64,000 nucleotides of DNA from Vibrio sp. 14G-20 (GCF_026241515.1 NZ_JAPHPW010000006.1:124001-188000); one strand, 5' to 3'; shown: positions 38,243-47,915, numbered from the stretch's first letter. A program made the numbers and translations. Notes: generated by a model not told the origin, from the sequence alone.

Positions 38243-39104
38243 AAGGATTAAAAGGAGTTTGAAAAATATTCTAAAGGGAGAAGAGCGAGTCTCACAGTAT
38301 GCCAACTTAGGACCTATACTTGATAAAATAAACTCTTCCACCTACGGTGATGCTTACTCCGTTATAGCTCACGGAGGTGGTGGTACGCAAAATGAAATGA
38401 AATATAGTCATTTATATACTAATTCTCTTTCTTCAATAATTGACTCAATAGCGGATGGTAAGAAACTTATTGAGATTGATTTAGCTGTAACAGCTGATAA
38501 TGAAATAGTAGGAGTACATAGTTGGCCTGAACTCAAGGCTGCGATGAACTACAATGGCGAAGGTCGTGCTCTATTACAAGATGATTCACCACTAACATAT
38601 GAAGAAGTTAGAGGATTTGAATTTAACCCTGGAACAAGAGCTGTTAATATTCATGAAATAAATAAATTATTCTTAGAGAATGAAGACTTAGTTTTAGTAG
38701 TCGACAAAATAAAAAATATTCCTTTATTAATGAAAATGTTTAATTACCCTAACCGAATGATTCTGGAAGTTTTTAATGTATCAAGTTTTGACTTAGCTGT
38801 TCAATTGGGAGTTGAAAATATAGTCTTCAACATAAACATTAAAGAAAAAAACATAGTTGATTGGTTGGTAAGTAATAAAATACCAGCTGTAACATTTAGT
38901 GCTCATGCTATTGATGTAAACAAAAGAGCCTATACTAATGCAATAGCTATAAAAAAATTAGGTATCGTATCATTAGCATACACATCAAATGATGATAAGT
39001 TTATTAGAAATAATATTGGAGTGACCATTTCAGCAGTATATACTGATTTCTGGAGTTTAAATAGCAAGCAGTCAATAACCAATGGTGAAAATATCACATA
39101 CTAA
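38232..39104 (+). CDS. GDPD-like protein in the LPS locus
   Basis: 290 residues from the ATG at 38232, which has AGGAG eleven bases upstream. A GTG three codons earlier is possible. Residues about 42-105 resemble the glycerophosphodiester phosphodiesterase barrel: VIAHGGGGT (usual HRG), KLIEIDLAVTADNEIVGVHSW (Glu, Asp and His ligands, with HD replaced by HS). No signal peptide or membrane segment is seen, so it should be cytoplasmic. It overlaps the EptA-like gene by 11 bp. The altered motif means activity on lipid diesters is uncertain; a role in making or recycling a phosphodiester LPS substituent is inferred only. Confidence 0.65.
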   Translation: MSFRRIKRSLKNILKGEERVSQYANLGPILDKINSSTYGDAYSVIAHGGGGTQNEMKYSHLYTNSLSSIIDSIADGKKLIEIDLAVTADNEIVGVHSWPELKAAMNYNGEGRALLQDDSPLTYEEVRGFEFNPGTRAVNIHEINKLFLENEDLVLVVDKIKNIPLLMKMFNYPNRMILEVFNVSSFDLAVQLGVENIVFNINIKEKNIVDWLVSNKIPAVTFSAHAIDVNKRAYTNAIAIKKLGIVSLAYTSNDDKFIRNNIGVTISAVYTDFWSLNSKQSITNGENITY

Positions 39105-39121
39105 GTATATTAGGACTTAAA

Positions 39122-40216
39122 ATGAATAAACATGCCATAGTTGGATTTTCTGACCATGTATTTACAAATCTATATATTGATGTGCTAATTAATAAATGCA
39201 GTGTTGATCCCAATAGTATTGAGCTTATATGTTTGGGTGATATAGAGGATACTAATGAGAATAGTCGCGTCCATAAAGTTAGATTTAGAGATGTCTTACC
39301 TGAACAATTTATTGATTTTAAGTCAATAACATTTATATCACTTAACTCTTTTAATTCAAGTTACTTAGAAATTATAATTTCTTACACTAGAGATAATATC
39401 TATATTTATTTGACGGATGATGAGTTAGCTCGGTGGAAGTTGTCTAAAATAGAAAATGGGAAAGTTTCAAAGTCAAATAAGCTAAATATTGGTGAAAGTT
39501 GTGTAAATGTTTTACCTAAAATTAAAAACTTTATATCTCTTGGAAGTGTTTATCGAGAGCCTCTTGAGTCTGTCTTGGAAAGAAATGATTTTGATATTAT
39601 AGAAGGTAGAGATCCATTTGGAACTATGCCTGTTGAGCATTTGGAGTTACTAAAAAGAATATATGATATTGGATCTTTGCATGACTCTTCAGAAAAAAGT
39701 GTATTAATTGGTAGTAAACAAGGCGTTTTCTCAGCAAAAGAAGTTATCGATATTATTCGTTCGTTTAATAGAAATAACCTGTTAGATGAATTCAAATTTC
39801 ATATATTCACCAATAAAAACAACCGAAAGGCTCGGGTTATTATTGATCTATATGCACTTTATATGAGGAAAATCAGGAAAGTAAAGATTGATATAGGCTT
39901 CCCAATTGCAACTAACTCCCTAACTTATTCGAACCTTGTAATGTCATGCTCAGTCTTCCTTTTGCAAGGAAGAGGTGGTATTTCGACAGCGAGAACTTAT
40001 TTGAGATTTTCTAGGGGCATAATAGCTGTACAAAAAAACACACCTAACGAGAGCGAATTAGTTAAAGGTTTAGGCATTGATCTTATTAGTTATACTGATT
40101 TTGATGATTTGGTCTCTCAAGTTATTAATCAATCGGTTGATATAGAGCGTAACTCTCAAAAAATTGAAATTGATTTGAAACGCTCTTATGATTCCCTAGG
40201 AAATCTTTATCAGTAG
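39122..40216 (+). CDS. Unknown protein, possible glycosyltransferase, end of the AT-rich trio
   Basis: 364 residues, soluble, no signal peptide. I do not recognise the family. The alternating beta-alpha pattern, the segment KSVLIGSKQGVFSAKEVIDI in the middle and the Gly-rich FLLQGRGGISTARTYLRFS near the C-terminus would suit a GT-B glycosyltransferase, but no diagnostic motif is present. It starts 17 bases after the GDPD-like gene, so the three AT-rich genes look like one unit. It is convergent with the GT52-like gene, 24 bases away, with no terminator between. Confidence 0.55.
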   Translation: MNKHAIVGFSDHVFTNLYIDVLINKCSVDPNSIELICLGDIEDTNENSRVHKVRFRDVLPEQFIDFKSITFISLNSFNSSYLEIIISYTRDNIYIYLTDDELARWKLSKIENGKVSKSNKLNIGESCVNVLPKIKNFISLGSVYREPLESVLERNDFDIIEGRDPFGTMPVEHLELLKRIYDIGSLHDSSEKSVLIGSKQGVFSAKEVIDIIRSFNRNNLLDEFKFHIFTNKNNRKARVIIDLYALYMRKIRKVKIDIGFPIATNSLTYSNLVMSCSVFLLQGRGGISTARTYLRFSRGIIAVQKNTPNESELVKGLGIDLISYTDFDDLVSQVINQSVDIERNSQKIEIDLKRSYDSLGNLYQ

Positions 40217-40240
40217 TCGTAATGTCGACATAGCGATCAA

Positions 40241-41179
40241 TTATTTTATTTCCATATTATTAGTGATGCTCCATTGTTTGAGGAAACTATGTAAGTCAGG
40301 TGCCAGTAGTTCCACAGAAAGACTGGTGTTTACCTCTTTAAGGTTGAGAACTGAGGTGGAGCTCAGAGTATATAAACTTGTCCCCGTATCATCTGGTGAG
40401 ATTAAGACTTCCGCAGGTACAAACTTATCTAACACAAGGCATGAGAAGTGCTTTGAGTAATCCGTGGTTTCTCGTGGGTGTGGTTTGATTGCTGTAATCG
40501 AGTACCTATCGACAATTTCTTGATATAAGGCAACCTTCCCCTCTTCGCTAATAATATCGCTGATTGGTTGTGTGAAGAGAATATTTTGATGGCTGAGGGA
40601 AGTTAAACTATGTGCCATTACAAGTTCTAGGCTCTGCTCTCTTGTATATTCAAGCATCTTAGGAACATCAAAAACTTTAGCTTTGGGCTTTAACAAGCGA
40701 TCAATTTGCTCTGGCTTAGACAAGTAAACAGAAGTTATATCTTGTCCATAGCCGAGTGGTGAGCTTACTCTTCCTTTGAAGCTGCGCTTTAGCTGCTTCT
40801 TATAAGGAATCGGCCCGGTATAGTTGCCAGCCCCATCTTCCAGAACAGAGCCATTTTCCAAATCAAACAAAAAAGCATAAGTTAAATGGTCATGGCCAAA
40901 AAAGAGTTTCTTGGCGATAAATTCAGAAATGTCATACTTTAAGGCACCAAATTTATAGGCTAGAGAGTCCCAGTTATTATTTAACTTAGTGTCGACAATA
41001 ATCACATTATTTAGCTGGCTTGCTTTGAGTAGAACTTCAAAGTCGGTATGGCTTACAAATAGAGTATTCTTGTCGCCTTGGTTGATGTAGAGATAGAGAA
41101 AGAGAGCAAAGATAGAGTTTACGTAGCAAACATTCTCGTAGTCTGAGTTTATTCTTTGGTAAGTAATGATGTTTTTCAT
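40241..41179 (-). CDS. GT52-like sialyltransferase homologue, candidate legionaminyltransferase
   Basis: 312 residues. Three short motifs of bacterial sialyltransferases occur in order: EDG in VLEDGAGNY near 112-120, the HP motif in AIKPHPRE near 230, and the S-S/T motif in LSSTSVLNL near 278. Enzymes of this group (Lst-like, GT52) use CMP-nonulosonic acids. The only such donor pathway visible in the window is the legionaminic acid cluster on the opposite strand, so this protein is the best candidate to attach it to the LPS. It is last in the hldD-lpxM-waaF-waaA operon, five bases after waaA. Confidence 0.7.
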   Translation of the reverse strand: MKNIITYQRINSDYENVCYVNSIFALFLYLYINQGDKNTLFVSHTDFEVLLKASQLNNVIIVDTKLNNNWDSLAYKFGALKYDISEFIAKKLFFGHDHLTYAFLFDLENGSVLEDGAGNYTGPIPYKKQLKRSFKGRVSSPLGYGQDITSVYLSKPEQIDRLLKPKAKVFDVPKMLEYTREQSLELVMAHSLTSLSHQNILFTQPISDIISEEGKVALYQEIVDRYSITAIKPHPRETTDYSKHFSCLVLDKFVPAEVLISPDDTGTSLYTLSSTSVLNLKEVNTSLSVELLAPDLHSFLKQWSITNNMEIK

Positions 41180-41184
41180 TGTTA

Positions 41185-42450
41185 TTACTCTAATATGGTT
41201 TGTGCAACGTTCTGGGCGATATTGGTATAGCTTGATAACACTGACAAGTTCTTATGATCTACTGATTGCTTGGGTTCGTGAGCCAGAAAGTATTGGGCTA
41301 TCTTATGTGCTAGTTCATTACTATCTTTCGCTAGCTCACATATAGAATCTTGGCTTAGCAATTCCACTATCTCAGTGAAGTTGTAGTAACTTGGCCCTGT
41401 AATTACAGGTACCCCTAAAGCTGCGGGCTCTAATACATTGTGCCCACCTACTTTATCTCCGATTAGGCTTCCACCCATAAAGCAGATATCGGCAGCACCA
41501 ATTAGTATCAACATTTCTCCCATCGTATCGCCAAGATACACTTGGGTTGATTCGGACTGTGATGATTGACTTGTGCGGCGGACGGTTTCAAAGCCTTGTG
41601 CTTGGCAAAGCTCAAACACACTATCAAATCGCTCTGGGTGGCGAGGAACTATAATAAGAAGTGCATTTGGGTGTGCCTCTAGAACCTTCTGATGGGCATC
41701 CAACACCTGTTCATCTTCACCCTTATGAGTGCTGGCAGCTATCCATACAGGACGGTTTGCACCAAGCTCAGCCCTTAGTGCTTTGCCTTTTTCTCTTACT
41801 TCGTCTGAAATTTGAATATCAAACTTAATTGAACCAGTGATAGCCAATTTGTTTTTATCTACACCTAGACATTCGAAGCGTGCAGCGTCAGATTCAGTTT
41901 GGCAAAGTATTTTGGTTAGACAGGGATGCAGCAAATTAAATAGCGGTTGAACCTTGGCATAGTTGTTACATGACTTCTCTGATAGACGAGCATTAACGAC
42001 GGTAATTGGAATTCTTGCGTTATGCACCACGTTAAGCGTATTTGGCCAAAGCTCGGTTTCGATAATCAGCATCTGTGTTGGTTTTATCGCTTTTAGGAAA
42101 CCTTTAACAGCAAAGCTAAAGTCGATAGGCATGTAACGGTGTTCAACAATATCGCCGAGCTTTTCGATTTGCTCAGCCCCGGTACTTGTGGTTGTGGTGA
42201 CCAAAATGGGTTGATTAGGGGCTTGTTTCTTTAGTTCTTTAATCAGAGGTACAGCGGCAATGCTTTCACCAACAGAGACCGCATGAATCCAAATGGGAGA
42301 TACGTCACTGACTAACTTTGGAGTGAAACCAAAATGCTCTTTCCAGCGAGCACCAAACTTAGGCTTATTGGGTTTATTTTTATATAAGCCAAATAGCAAG
42401 ATTGGTGCTGCTAGTGTTAGCACAGCTGTATAAAGAATGCGGATTAGCAT
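41185..42450 (-). CDS. waaA: Kdo transferase
   Basis: 421 residues. It has an N-terminal membrane anchor (residues 1-22), the Kdo-transferase domain with WIHAVSVGESIAAVPLI including the catalytic Glu, the segment IIETELWPN, and the GT-B C-terminal half with GSLIGDKVGGHNVLEP. It adds Kdo to lipid IVA on the inner face of the inner membrane. With kdkA in the window, a single phosphorylated Kdo is expected. Overlaps the waaF stop by 7 bp. Confidence 0.95.
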   Translation of the reverse strand: MLIRILYTAVLTLAAPILLFGLYKNKPNKPKFGARWKEHFGFTPKLVSDVSPIWIHAVSVGESIAAVPLIKELKKQAPNQPILVTTTTSTGAEQIEKLGDIVEHRYMPIDFSFAVKGFLKAIKPTQMLIIETELWPNTLNVVHNARIPITVVNARLSEKSCNNYAKVQPLFNLLHPCLTKILCQTESDAARFECLGVDKNKLAITGSIKFDIQISDEVREKGKALRAELGANRPVWIAASTHKGEDEQVLDAHQKVLEAHPNALLIIVPRHPERFDSVFELCQAQGFETVRRTSQSSQSESTQVYLGDTMGEMLILIGAADICFMGGSLIGDKVGGHNVLEPAALGVPVITGPSYYNFTEIVELLSQDSICELAKDSNELAHKIAQYFLAHEPKQSVDHKNLSVLSSYTNIAQNVAQTILE

Positions 42451-43502
42451 GCGCTGACCGAAATGGCTTCCAGTTTTTGAATGCTATCGAGCACTTGCTT
42501 AGGAGATAGCTCAGTAAGGCATTTCAGGTGCTTGAATTCACACTCGCGCTTAAAACATGGGCGGCAGTCGATGTCGGTATGCACAATCTCTACTTTCTCA
42601 GCTAACGGTGGAGTGTATTTAGGTGATGTTGAACCATATACCGCAACGACATTGCAACCGACTGCAGCAGCGACGTGCATTAAACCGGAATCGTTGGCAA
42701 CCACGGTGTCGCACGCACCCAGTAAATCAACAGCTTCAATTAAGCTTGTTTGGCCAGCTAGAACATGAATACGGTATTGTAGCTCTTTAGGTACTAATGC
42801 TTTGATGTTGTTGCAAGTTTCGAGATCTTTTTGTGAGCCAAATAGCCATATTTGTTTGCCCGCTTGGCTCATGTGAGTTGCAACTTCTGCGTAGTGCTCT
42901 TCCGGCCATTTTTTGGCTGGGCCGAACTCTGCACCTGGACATAAGCCAATAATTGAGTTGTCATTCTCTAGGTTAAATTTGGCAATGGTTGCTGTTTGTT
43001 CCGTTTCATTAATGAATAATTGAGGGCGAGGAAGAGTACCTAGGCCACCCAGCGATGAAGAGTCAATCATCTCTTTTTCGGTGTAGGCTAGGGCAACATA
43101 GCGCTCAACCATGAATTGAAATGACTTCATATTTGGGCGCAGGTCGTTTAATAGGCCATAGCGCATCTCACCTTTCCAACCTGTGCGCAGTGGGATATTG
43201 GCAAACCAAGGGATAAGGGCGGACTTAGCAGACTTCGGTAAAATATAGGCGTGGTCATATTGGTTTGCGCGCAAAGATTTACCTATCTCTCGACGACCCA
43301 ATAAATTAAATGCGCCATGGCCAATAGGCATCTCAATTGCTTGGTGTATTTCTGGCATACGTTCAAGGATTGGTTTACACCACCCAGGAGCAATCACGTC
43401 TATCTGGCTTTCAGGGTGAAGCTTCTTCAATACAATATAGAGTGATTGAGACATAACCATGTCGCCAACCCATGAAGGACCAATAATTAGGATCTTTTTC
43501 AT
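42444..43502 (-). CDS. waaF: ADP-heptose:LPS heptosyltransferase II
   Basis: 352 residues, GT9 family. Start MKKILIIGPSWVGDMVMSQS, the PGAEFGPAKKWPEEHYAEV segment and CDTVVANDSGLMHVAAAVG are the WaaF signatures. It adds heptose II to the inner core. The ATG overlaps the lpxM stop by one base (TAATG), and the end overlaps waaA. Confidence 0.94.
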   Translation of the reverse strand: MKKILIIGPSWVGDMVMSQSLYIVLKKLHPESQIDVIAPGWCKPILERMPEIHQAIEMPIGHGAFNLLGRREIGKSLRANQYDHAYILPKSAKSALIPWFANIPLRTGWKGEMRYGLLNDLRPNMKSFQFMVERYVALAYTEKEMIDSSSLGGLGTLPRPQLFINETEQTATIAKFNLENDNSIIGLCPGAEFGPAKKWPEEHYAEVATHMSQAGKQIWLFGSQKDLETCNNIKALVPKELQYRIHVLAGQTSLIEAVDLLGACDTVVANDSGLMHVAAAVGCNVVAVYGSTSPKYTPPLAEKVEIVHTDIDCRPCFKRECEFKHLKCLTELSPKQVLDSIQKLEAISVSAC

Positions 43503-44485
43503 TACTTTATGCGCCAGTCTGTTTTGTATCTTGGTTTGAAGAGGTTGTAGTAATTATTGCCATCTTCTTGAGAGTGCAAAAGCTGAAGTATCCACATGTA
43601 CTGTTCAGGTTTGTCCCCAACAAAATATTCGATAGCTTGATTACACGTTCTTGCGTCTTGCTCTTCGCCTTTATCGAGTTCAAAAGCCGGTAATATCTCG
43701 ATATTAAAAGAGCCGTCTTCCGTATTCATTGAGGCAAACAATGGCAAGACTTTTGCCCGAGATAGCTTCGCTATTTTCCCTAAACCTGGCAGAGTCGCTT
43801 TTCTTGTCGCGAAAAAATCGACAAAAACACTATGTTCGGGGCCATGATCTTGGTCTGGCAGGTAGTATCCGATATAGCCATCACGAATTGATTTCAAAAA
43901 TGGTTTTATTCCACCAGAACGCTCATATACACGGCCACCGTGTTGAACACGTTGCTTGTGCATAAGCCAATCAGAAACATCATTTTTCTGTTTCTTTGCC
44001 ATGGCAGACACTGGCATATCCATAGACGCAAGAAGAATGGCTGGAACATCAATCGCCCACGAGTGGGGCACCATTAATATGACATTCTCATTAGCGTCAA
44101 TGTGGCCTTGTAATATATCTAAGCCTTTAATATGGCAACGCTTCTTTAACCACGAAGCAGGTTTTAAGCTCAATAAACCAAAGCGAATGAAAAATAGTGA
44201 TGCAGTAAACAGTGTTTTTTCAATCAGGGCTTCGCGCTCTTCAAATGTCTTCTCTGGAAAGCAGAGTTCAAAGTTAACACGACTCCGGTGGGCTGGACCT
44301 TTATGAGATTTTGCGAGTTTAGCTGCAATGGTTTTAGCAAGCCATTTTTGAGCTTTGAGAGGCAATAACGCAAGAGGGAGGCCAGCAATAACCCCGAGCC
44401 AGGTTCCCCAAAATTTAGGCGTTAGGAAGCTTCGGTTGAATGTTGGATTATAGGCTTTTGGATCAAAATCGTTTCTTTGGGTCAT
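43502..44485 (-). CDS. lpxM: Lipid A myristoyl-type acyltransferase
   Basis: 327 residues from the ATG at 44485; a GTG two codons upstream is also possible. The HX4D motif is in VPHSWAIDVP near 141-150, one membrane anchor lies near 30-48, and YYLPDQDHGPEHSVFVDFF is typical for LpxM/MsbB. It adds the last secondary acyl chain to lipid A. It is the second member of this family in the window. A 10-bp hairpin lies directly upstream. Confidence 0.9.
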   Translation of the reverse strand: MTQRNDFDPKAYNPTFNRSFLTPKFWGTWLGVIAGLPLALLPLKAQKWLAKTIAAKLAKSHKGPAHRSRVNFELCFPEKTFEEREALIEKTLFTASLFFIRFGLLSLKPASWLKKRCHIKGLDILQGHIDANENVILMVPHSWAIDVPAILLASMDMPVSAMAKKQKNDVSDWLMHKQRVQHGGRVYERSGGIKPFLKSIRDGYIGYYLPDQDHGPEHSVFVDFFATRKATLPGLGKIAKLSRAKVLPLFASMNTEDGSFNIEILPAFELDKGEEQDARTCNQAIEYFVGDKPEQYMWILQLLHSQEDGNNYYNLFKPRYKTDWRIK

Positions 44486-44496
44486 AATCACTACTA

Positions 44497-44521
44497 CAGC
44501 GGTTCATTATCTGAACCGCTG
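44497..44521 (-). other. 10-bp hairpin between hldD and lpxM
   Basis: CAGCGGTTCA and TGAACCGCTG pair perfectly around five bases, 11 bases before the lpxM ATG on the transcript and overlapping the place where a Shine-Dalgarno would be. No T-tract follows in the gene direction. It may be an RNA processing or translation control structure. Confidence 0.55.
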
Positions 44522-44559
44522 TTATTATTGAGTATCAAAGCTATATTGAGCATTAAAAC

Positions 44560-45501
44560 TTATTTGTTTTGAAGTGCCATATATTCTGCAACGCCTTGCG
44601 CTACAGTTTTAAATACCACATCACAGCCAGCTGCTCGAAGTTTCGTAAGGTCAGCTTGAGTGAACTCTTGGTAAGCGCCTTTTAAATGCTCAGGGAAAGG
44701 AATCGTTTCGATTTCACCTTTACCGTGGTGCTTAATTACCGCTTTGGCAACTTCGTCAAAAGACTCAGCATTGCCGGTACCTAAGTTAAAGATGCCAGAA
44801 ACACCATTTTCTAAAAACCACAGGTTTACTGCTGCAACATCACCGACATACACAAAATCACGCTGGAATGTTTCGCTACCTGCGAACAGTTTAGGGTTCT
44901 CACCGGCGTTCATTTGGTTGTTTAGGTGGAAAGCAACAGAGGCCATGCTGCCTTTGTGATCTTCACGTGGACCGTAAACATTGAAGTAACGGAAGCCAGT
45001 AATTTGAGGTAACGTCTCGTTATGCGCTACAGCATCCGCGGTTAGGCGACGAACGTAGTTATCAAATTGTTGTTTAGAGTAACCGTAGACATTTAATGCG
45101 CCTTCATACTCTTTCTCTTCGATGAAAGTATCTGTCTCACCGTAAGTTGCAGCTGAAGAGGCATATAGGAAGGGAATTTCACGCTCAACACAGTAGTGCA
45201 GTAACTCTTTTGAGTACTCATAGTTGTTAAGCATTATGTACTTACCATCCCACTCGGTCGTTGCTGAACAAGCACCTTCATGGAAAATAGCTTCAATCGG
45301 GCCGAAATCATCGCCAGCCATAACTTGAGTTAGGAAGTCGTCGCGATCCATGTAGTCAGTGATGTCTAGGTCTACAAGGTTCTTGAACTTTTTACCGTTC
45401 TTGAGGTTGTCGACAACTAGAATATCGTTGTGGCCTGCGTCATTGAGTGCTTTCACAATATTGCTGCCGATCATGCCAGCACCACCAGTTACGATAATCA
45501 T
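44560..45501 (-). CDS. hldD: ADP-glyceromanno-heptose 6-epimerase
   Basis: 313 residues of the SDR superfamily. It has the NADP motif [11 protein letters not shown] at 4-14, the [17 protein letters not shown] segment and the catalytic YGYSKQQFD. It makes ADP-L-glycero-D-manno-heptose for the LPS inner core, the donor used by the GT9 enzymes in this window. GGGAAAAT is the Shine-Dalgarno. It leads the operon hldD-lpxM-waaF-waaA-GT52 and is divergent from ugd. Confidence 0.97.
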   Translation of the reverse strand: MIIVTGGAGMIGSNIVKALNDAGHNDILVVDNLKNGKKFKNLVDLDITDYMDRDDFLTQVMAGDDFGPIEAIFHEGACSATTEWDGKYIMLNNYEYSKELLHYCVEREIPFLYASSAATYGETDTFIEEKEYEGALNVYGYSKQQFDNYVRRLTADAVAHNETLPQITGFRYFNVYGPREDHKGSMASVAFHLNNQMNAGENPKLFAGSETFQRDFVYVGDVAAVNLWFLENGVSGIFNLGTGNAESFDEVAKAVIKHHGKGEIETIPFPEHLKGAYQEFTQADLTKLRAAGCDVVFKTVAQGVAEYMALQNK

Positions 45502-45653
45502 ATTTTCCCTACTCTTTTGAATATAAAACTACCGCAAGTATAGCAAGGAATGACAAAGACGGGCTAGTGGAATAATTCCTTAAGCGGAGTATGATATGAG
45601 CAGATTAGTCTTAGGTAAGTGCGCAGTAAGCACTCGAAATTATAGGTATTATC

Positions 45654-46817
45654 ATGAAAATTGCAGTTGCGGGTACCGGTTATGTAGGTTTATCCAATGC
45701 GATGTTGTTGGCGCAGAATCATGACGTGGTAGCAGTTGATATCGTCGAAGAAAAGGTATCGATGTTGAACAACAAGCAATCGCCAATCATGGATGTTGAG
45801 ATTGAAGAGTTTTTGGCTAATCGTGCTTTGAGTTTTCAAGCCACAACCGATAAGCAAGCGTATCAAGATGCCGATTTCGTTATTATCGCTACGCCAACCG
45901 ACTATGACCCTAAAACGAACTATTTTAATACCAGTTCAGTAGAATCGGTGATTCGTGACGTCATGATGGTTAACCCGAATGCCGTGATGGTGATCAAATC
46001 AACGGTACCTGTTGGTTATACTGAGCGCGTTAAGCAAGATTTGAACTGTGAAAACATTATGTTCTCGCCAGAATTTTTACGTGAAGGCAAAGCCCTGTAC
46101 GATAACCTACACCCATCACGAATCATTGTTGGTGAGTGTTCTGAGCGAGCTAAAGTGTTTGCAAACCTTCTTGTTGAAGGCGCAGAAAAAGAGAATATCG
46201 ACGTACTATTTACTCACTCTACAGAAGCGGAAGCAGTAAAACTCTTCTCAAATACCTACTTGGCGATGCGAGTTTCTTATTTTAATGAGCTTGATTCTTA
46301 CGCGGAAGCGCATGGCTTGGATTCTCGTCAGATCATCGAAGGTGTGGGCTTAGACCCTCGTATTGGCAATCATTACAACAACCCTTCATTTGGTTATGGT
46401 GGCTACTGCTTACCAAAAGACACCAAGCAACTATTAGCAAACTATCAAGATGTACCTAACAACATTGTCGGTGCGATTGTTGACGCGAACCGCACCCGTA
46501 AAGATTTTATTGCGGAGTCCATTATTAAGCGCTCGCCTAAAGTGGTGGGCATTTATCGATTGATCATGAAGGCCGGTTCAGACAACTTCCGTGCGTCGTC
46601 GATCCAAGGCATCATGAAGCGTTTAAAAGCTAAAGGTATTGAAGTGGTCGTGTTCGAACCTGTGTTAGAAGAAGAGCATTTCTTTAACTCGAAGGTTTAT
46701 TCTGACCTAGAAGAGTTCAAAGCCGTATCTGATGTGATTGTATCCAACAGAATGGTCGATGAAATATCAGACGTTGCAGATAAGGTGTATACACGAGACC
46801 TGTTTGGCAGCGATTGA
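45654..46817 (+). CDS. ugd: UDP-glucose 6-dehydrogenase
   Basis: 387 residues, close to E. coli Ugd (388). NAD motif [10 protein letters not shown] at 7-16, catalytic Cys in [15 protein letters not shown], Lys in [17 protein letters not shown]. It oxidises UDP-glucose to UDP-glucuronate for polysaccharide or LPS. It stands alone, divergent from hldD, and may serve the polysaccharide made by the gfc-wza system or the LPS core. Confidence 0.96.
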   Translation: MKIAVAGTGYVGLSNAMLLAQNHDVVAVDIVEEKVSMLNNKQSPIMDVEIEEFLANRALSFQATTDKQAYQDADFVIIATPTDYDPKTNYFNTSSVESVIRDVMMVNPNAVMVIKSTVPVGYTERVKQDLNCENIMFSPEFLREGKALYDNLHPSRIIVGECSERAKVFANLLVEGAEKENIDVLFTHSTEAEAVKLFSNTYLAMRVSYFNELDSYAEAHGLDSRQIIEGVGLDPRIGNHYNNPSFGYGGYCLPKDTKQLLANYQDVPNNIVGAIVDANRTRKDFIAESIIKRSPKVVGIYRLIMKAGSDNFRASSIQGIMKRLKAKGIEVVVFEPVLEEEHFFNSKVYSDLEEFKAVSDVIVSNRMVDEISDVADKVYTRDLFGSD

Positions 46818-46918
46818 TTACAGCCGCGATTGTTCAAAGGTGTGATGGATTAAAGGTGTGATCGATTGAAGGTGAATTTTAGCGCTTGCTAATTCGACCA
46901 GATGTTAACAGCTCGATC

Positions 46919-46958
46919 TATCCGTTTAGTGGCGATATACTGAGCCACTAAACGGATA
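46919..46958. promoter_or_regulatory. 15-bp perfect inverted repeat before the TetR gene
   Basis: Arms 46919-46933 and 46944-46958 (TATCCGTTTAGTGGC and complement) flank a 10-base centre containing TATACT. It ends 16 bases before the TetR-family ATG and may be its own operator. As RNA it would also form a hairpin at the ribosome-binding region. Confidence 0.65.
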
Positions 46959-46974
46959 GGGATACTAATTACTA

Positions 46975-47610
46975 ATGAAAACACGTGACAAGATTGTTTA
47001 TGCTGCTCTAGAGCTTTTTAATGAGCACGGCGAGCGCAGTATTACGACCAATCATATTGCTGAGCATATCGAAATTAGCCCTGGTAATCTTTACTACCAC
47101 TTCCGCAACAAACAAGAAATTGTCCGTGATATCTTCACTCTCTATTCGACAGAGTTGCTTGAAAGGTTCTCACCGATTCAAGGCCAGCAAGAAAGCCTGA
47201 CGCTATTAAAGACCTACTTAGATTCTATCTTCACGCTAATGTGGAAGTACCGATTTTTCTATGCGAATCTACCTGAAATATTGTCACGTGATGAAAAACT
47301 CCACCTTGATTACATGGCTGTGCAAGAAAGATTGCAAACCAACCTTGTCGATATTATGAGAGCCTTTGTTGAGTTGAACTTGCTCAAGGCAACAGATGCA
47401 GAAATGAAGTCGATGGTGACGTCTCTTCACTTGATTGCATCAGGTTGGTTGGCATATCAATCTGCGATGTCTCCAAAAGCTCAAATTACCGAGCAAGTGG
47501 TACATCAAGGAATGCTGCAGATGATCGCGACGGTTAAACCGATTGCGACAGCACAAGGTTTTGAGCAACTAACACTATTGGAAGATGGTGTAAGGGCGTT
47601 GAACAGCTAA
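46975..47610 (+). CDS. TetR-family transcriptional regulator
   Basis: 211 residues. The N-terminal helix-turn-helix (SITTNHIAEHIEISPGNLYYHF) spans about 22-43, and the C-terminal domain (FLYANLPEILSRDEKL-type region, TetR_C-like) is of the class often seen near fatty-acid or envelope genes. The ligand is unknown. It is transcribed away from ugd with a large perfect inverted repeat in its leader, which suggests autoregulation. It is followed by the heptamer-built repeats. Confidence 0.85.
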   Translation: MKTRDKIVYAALELFNEHGERSITTNHIAEHIEISPGNLYYHFRNKQEIVRDIFTLYSTELLERFSPIQGQQESLTLLKTYLDSIFTLMWKYRFFYANLPEILSRDEKLHLDYMAVQERLQTNLVDIMRAFVELNLLKATDAEMKSMVTSLHLIASGWLAYQSAMSPKAQITEQVVHQGMLQMIATVKPIATAQGFEQLTLLEDGVRALNS

Positions 47611-47613
47611 CGC

Positions 47614-47694
47614 CAGATGCGGGTAATCGAGATTCGAGTAAACGAAGAGCTTAAAAGCAGATGCGAGTAACCGAGATTCGAGATACGAAGAGCG
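47614..47694 (+). repeat. 43-bp-family array after the TetR gene
   Basis: Two units of the form (A)GCAGATGCGAGTAACCGAGAT...CGAAGAGC begin four bases after the stop codon, in the direction of transcription. This is the start of the 660-base gap before envC, which also holds the 123-bp element and an opposing array. Confidence 0.85.
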
Positions 47695-47792
47695 GTGGTT
47701 ACTCATTAATACGATTACTGCACTCGCTTTTTAAAGCTCTTGGTTAATATGTTATTCGTATCGATGTCTTCATCACGCATTGTAAATAGCGA

Positions 47793-47915
47793 CGTCATTC
47801 CCTACAGCGAGGTACGAGCGTGATAGGGAATCTTTATGTTGTGGTGAATCAAACATGACAAATAATATATGATACTGAGATTCCAGATATTTCGTCCCTC
47901 AATTCTGGAATGACG
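47793..47915. repeat. 123-bp GTCATTCC/GGAATGAC interspersed element, copy 1
   Basis: CGTCATTCC at the left and GGAATGACG at the right form 9-bp terminal inverted repeats. The inside (TACAGCGAGGTACGAGCGTG, then TAGGGAATC and TGAGATTCC) is shared with the copy at 62301. No ORF. The pattern is that of a non-autonomous mobile or palindromic repeat. Confidence 0.8.

Noticed and set aside
46919..46958. Terminator of ugd at the large inverted repeat
   Set aside because: There is no T-tract after the stem and it sits 100 bases after ugd but only 16 bases before the TetR ATG, so an operator or leader role is more likely.
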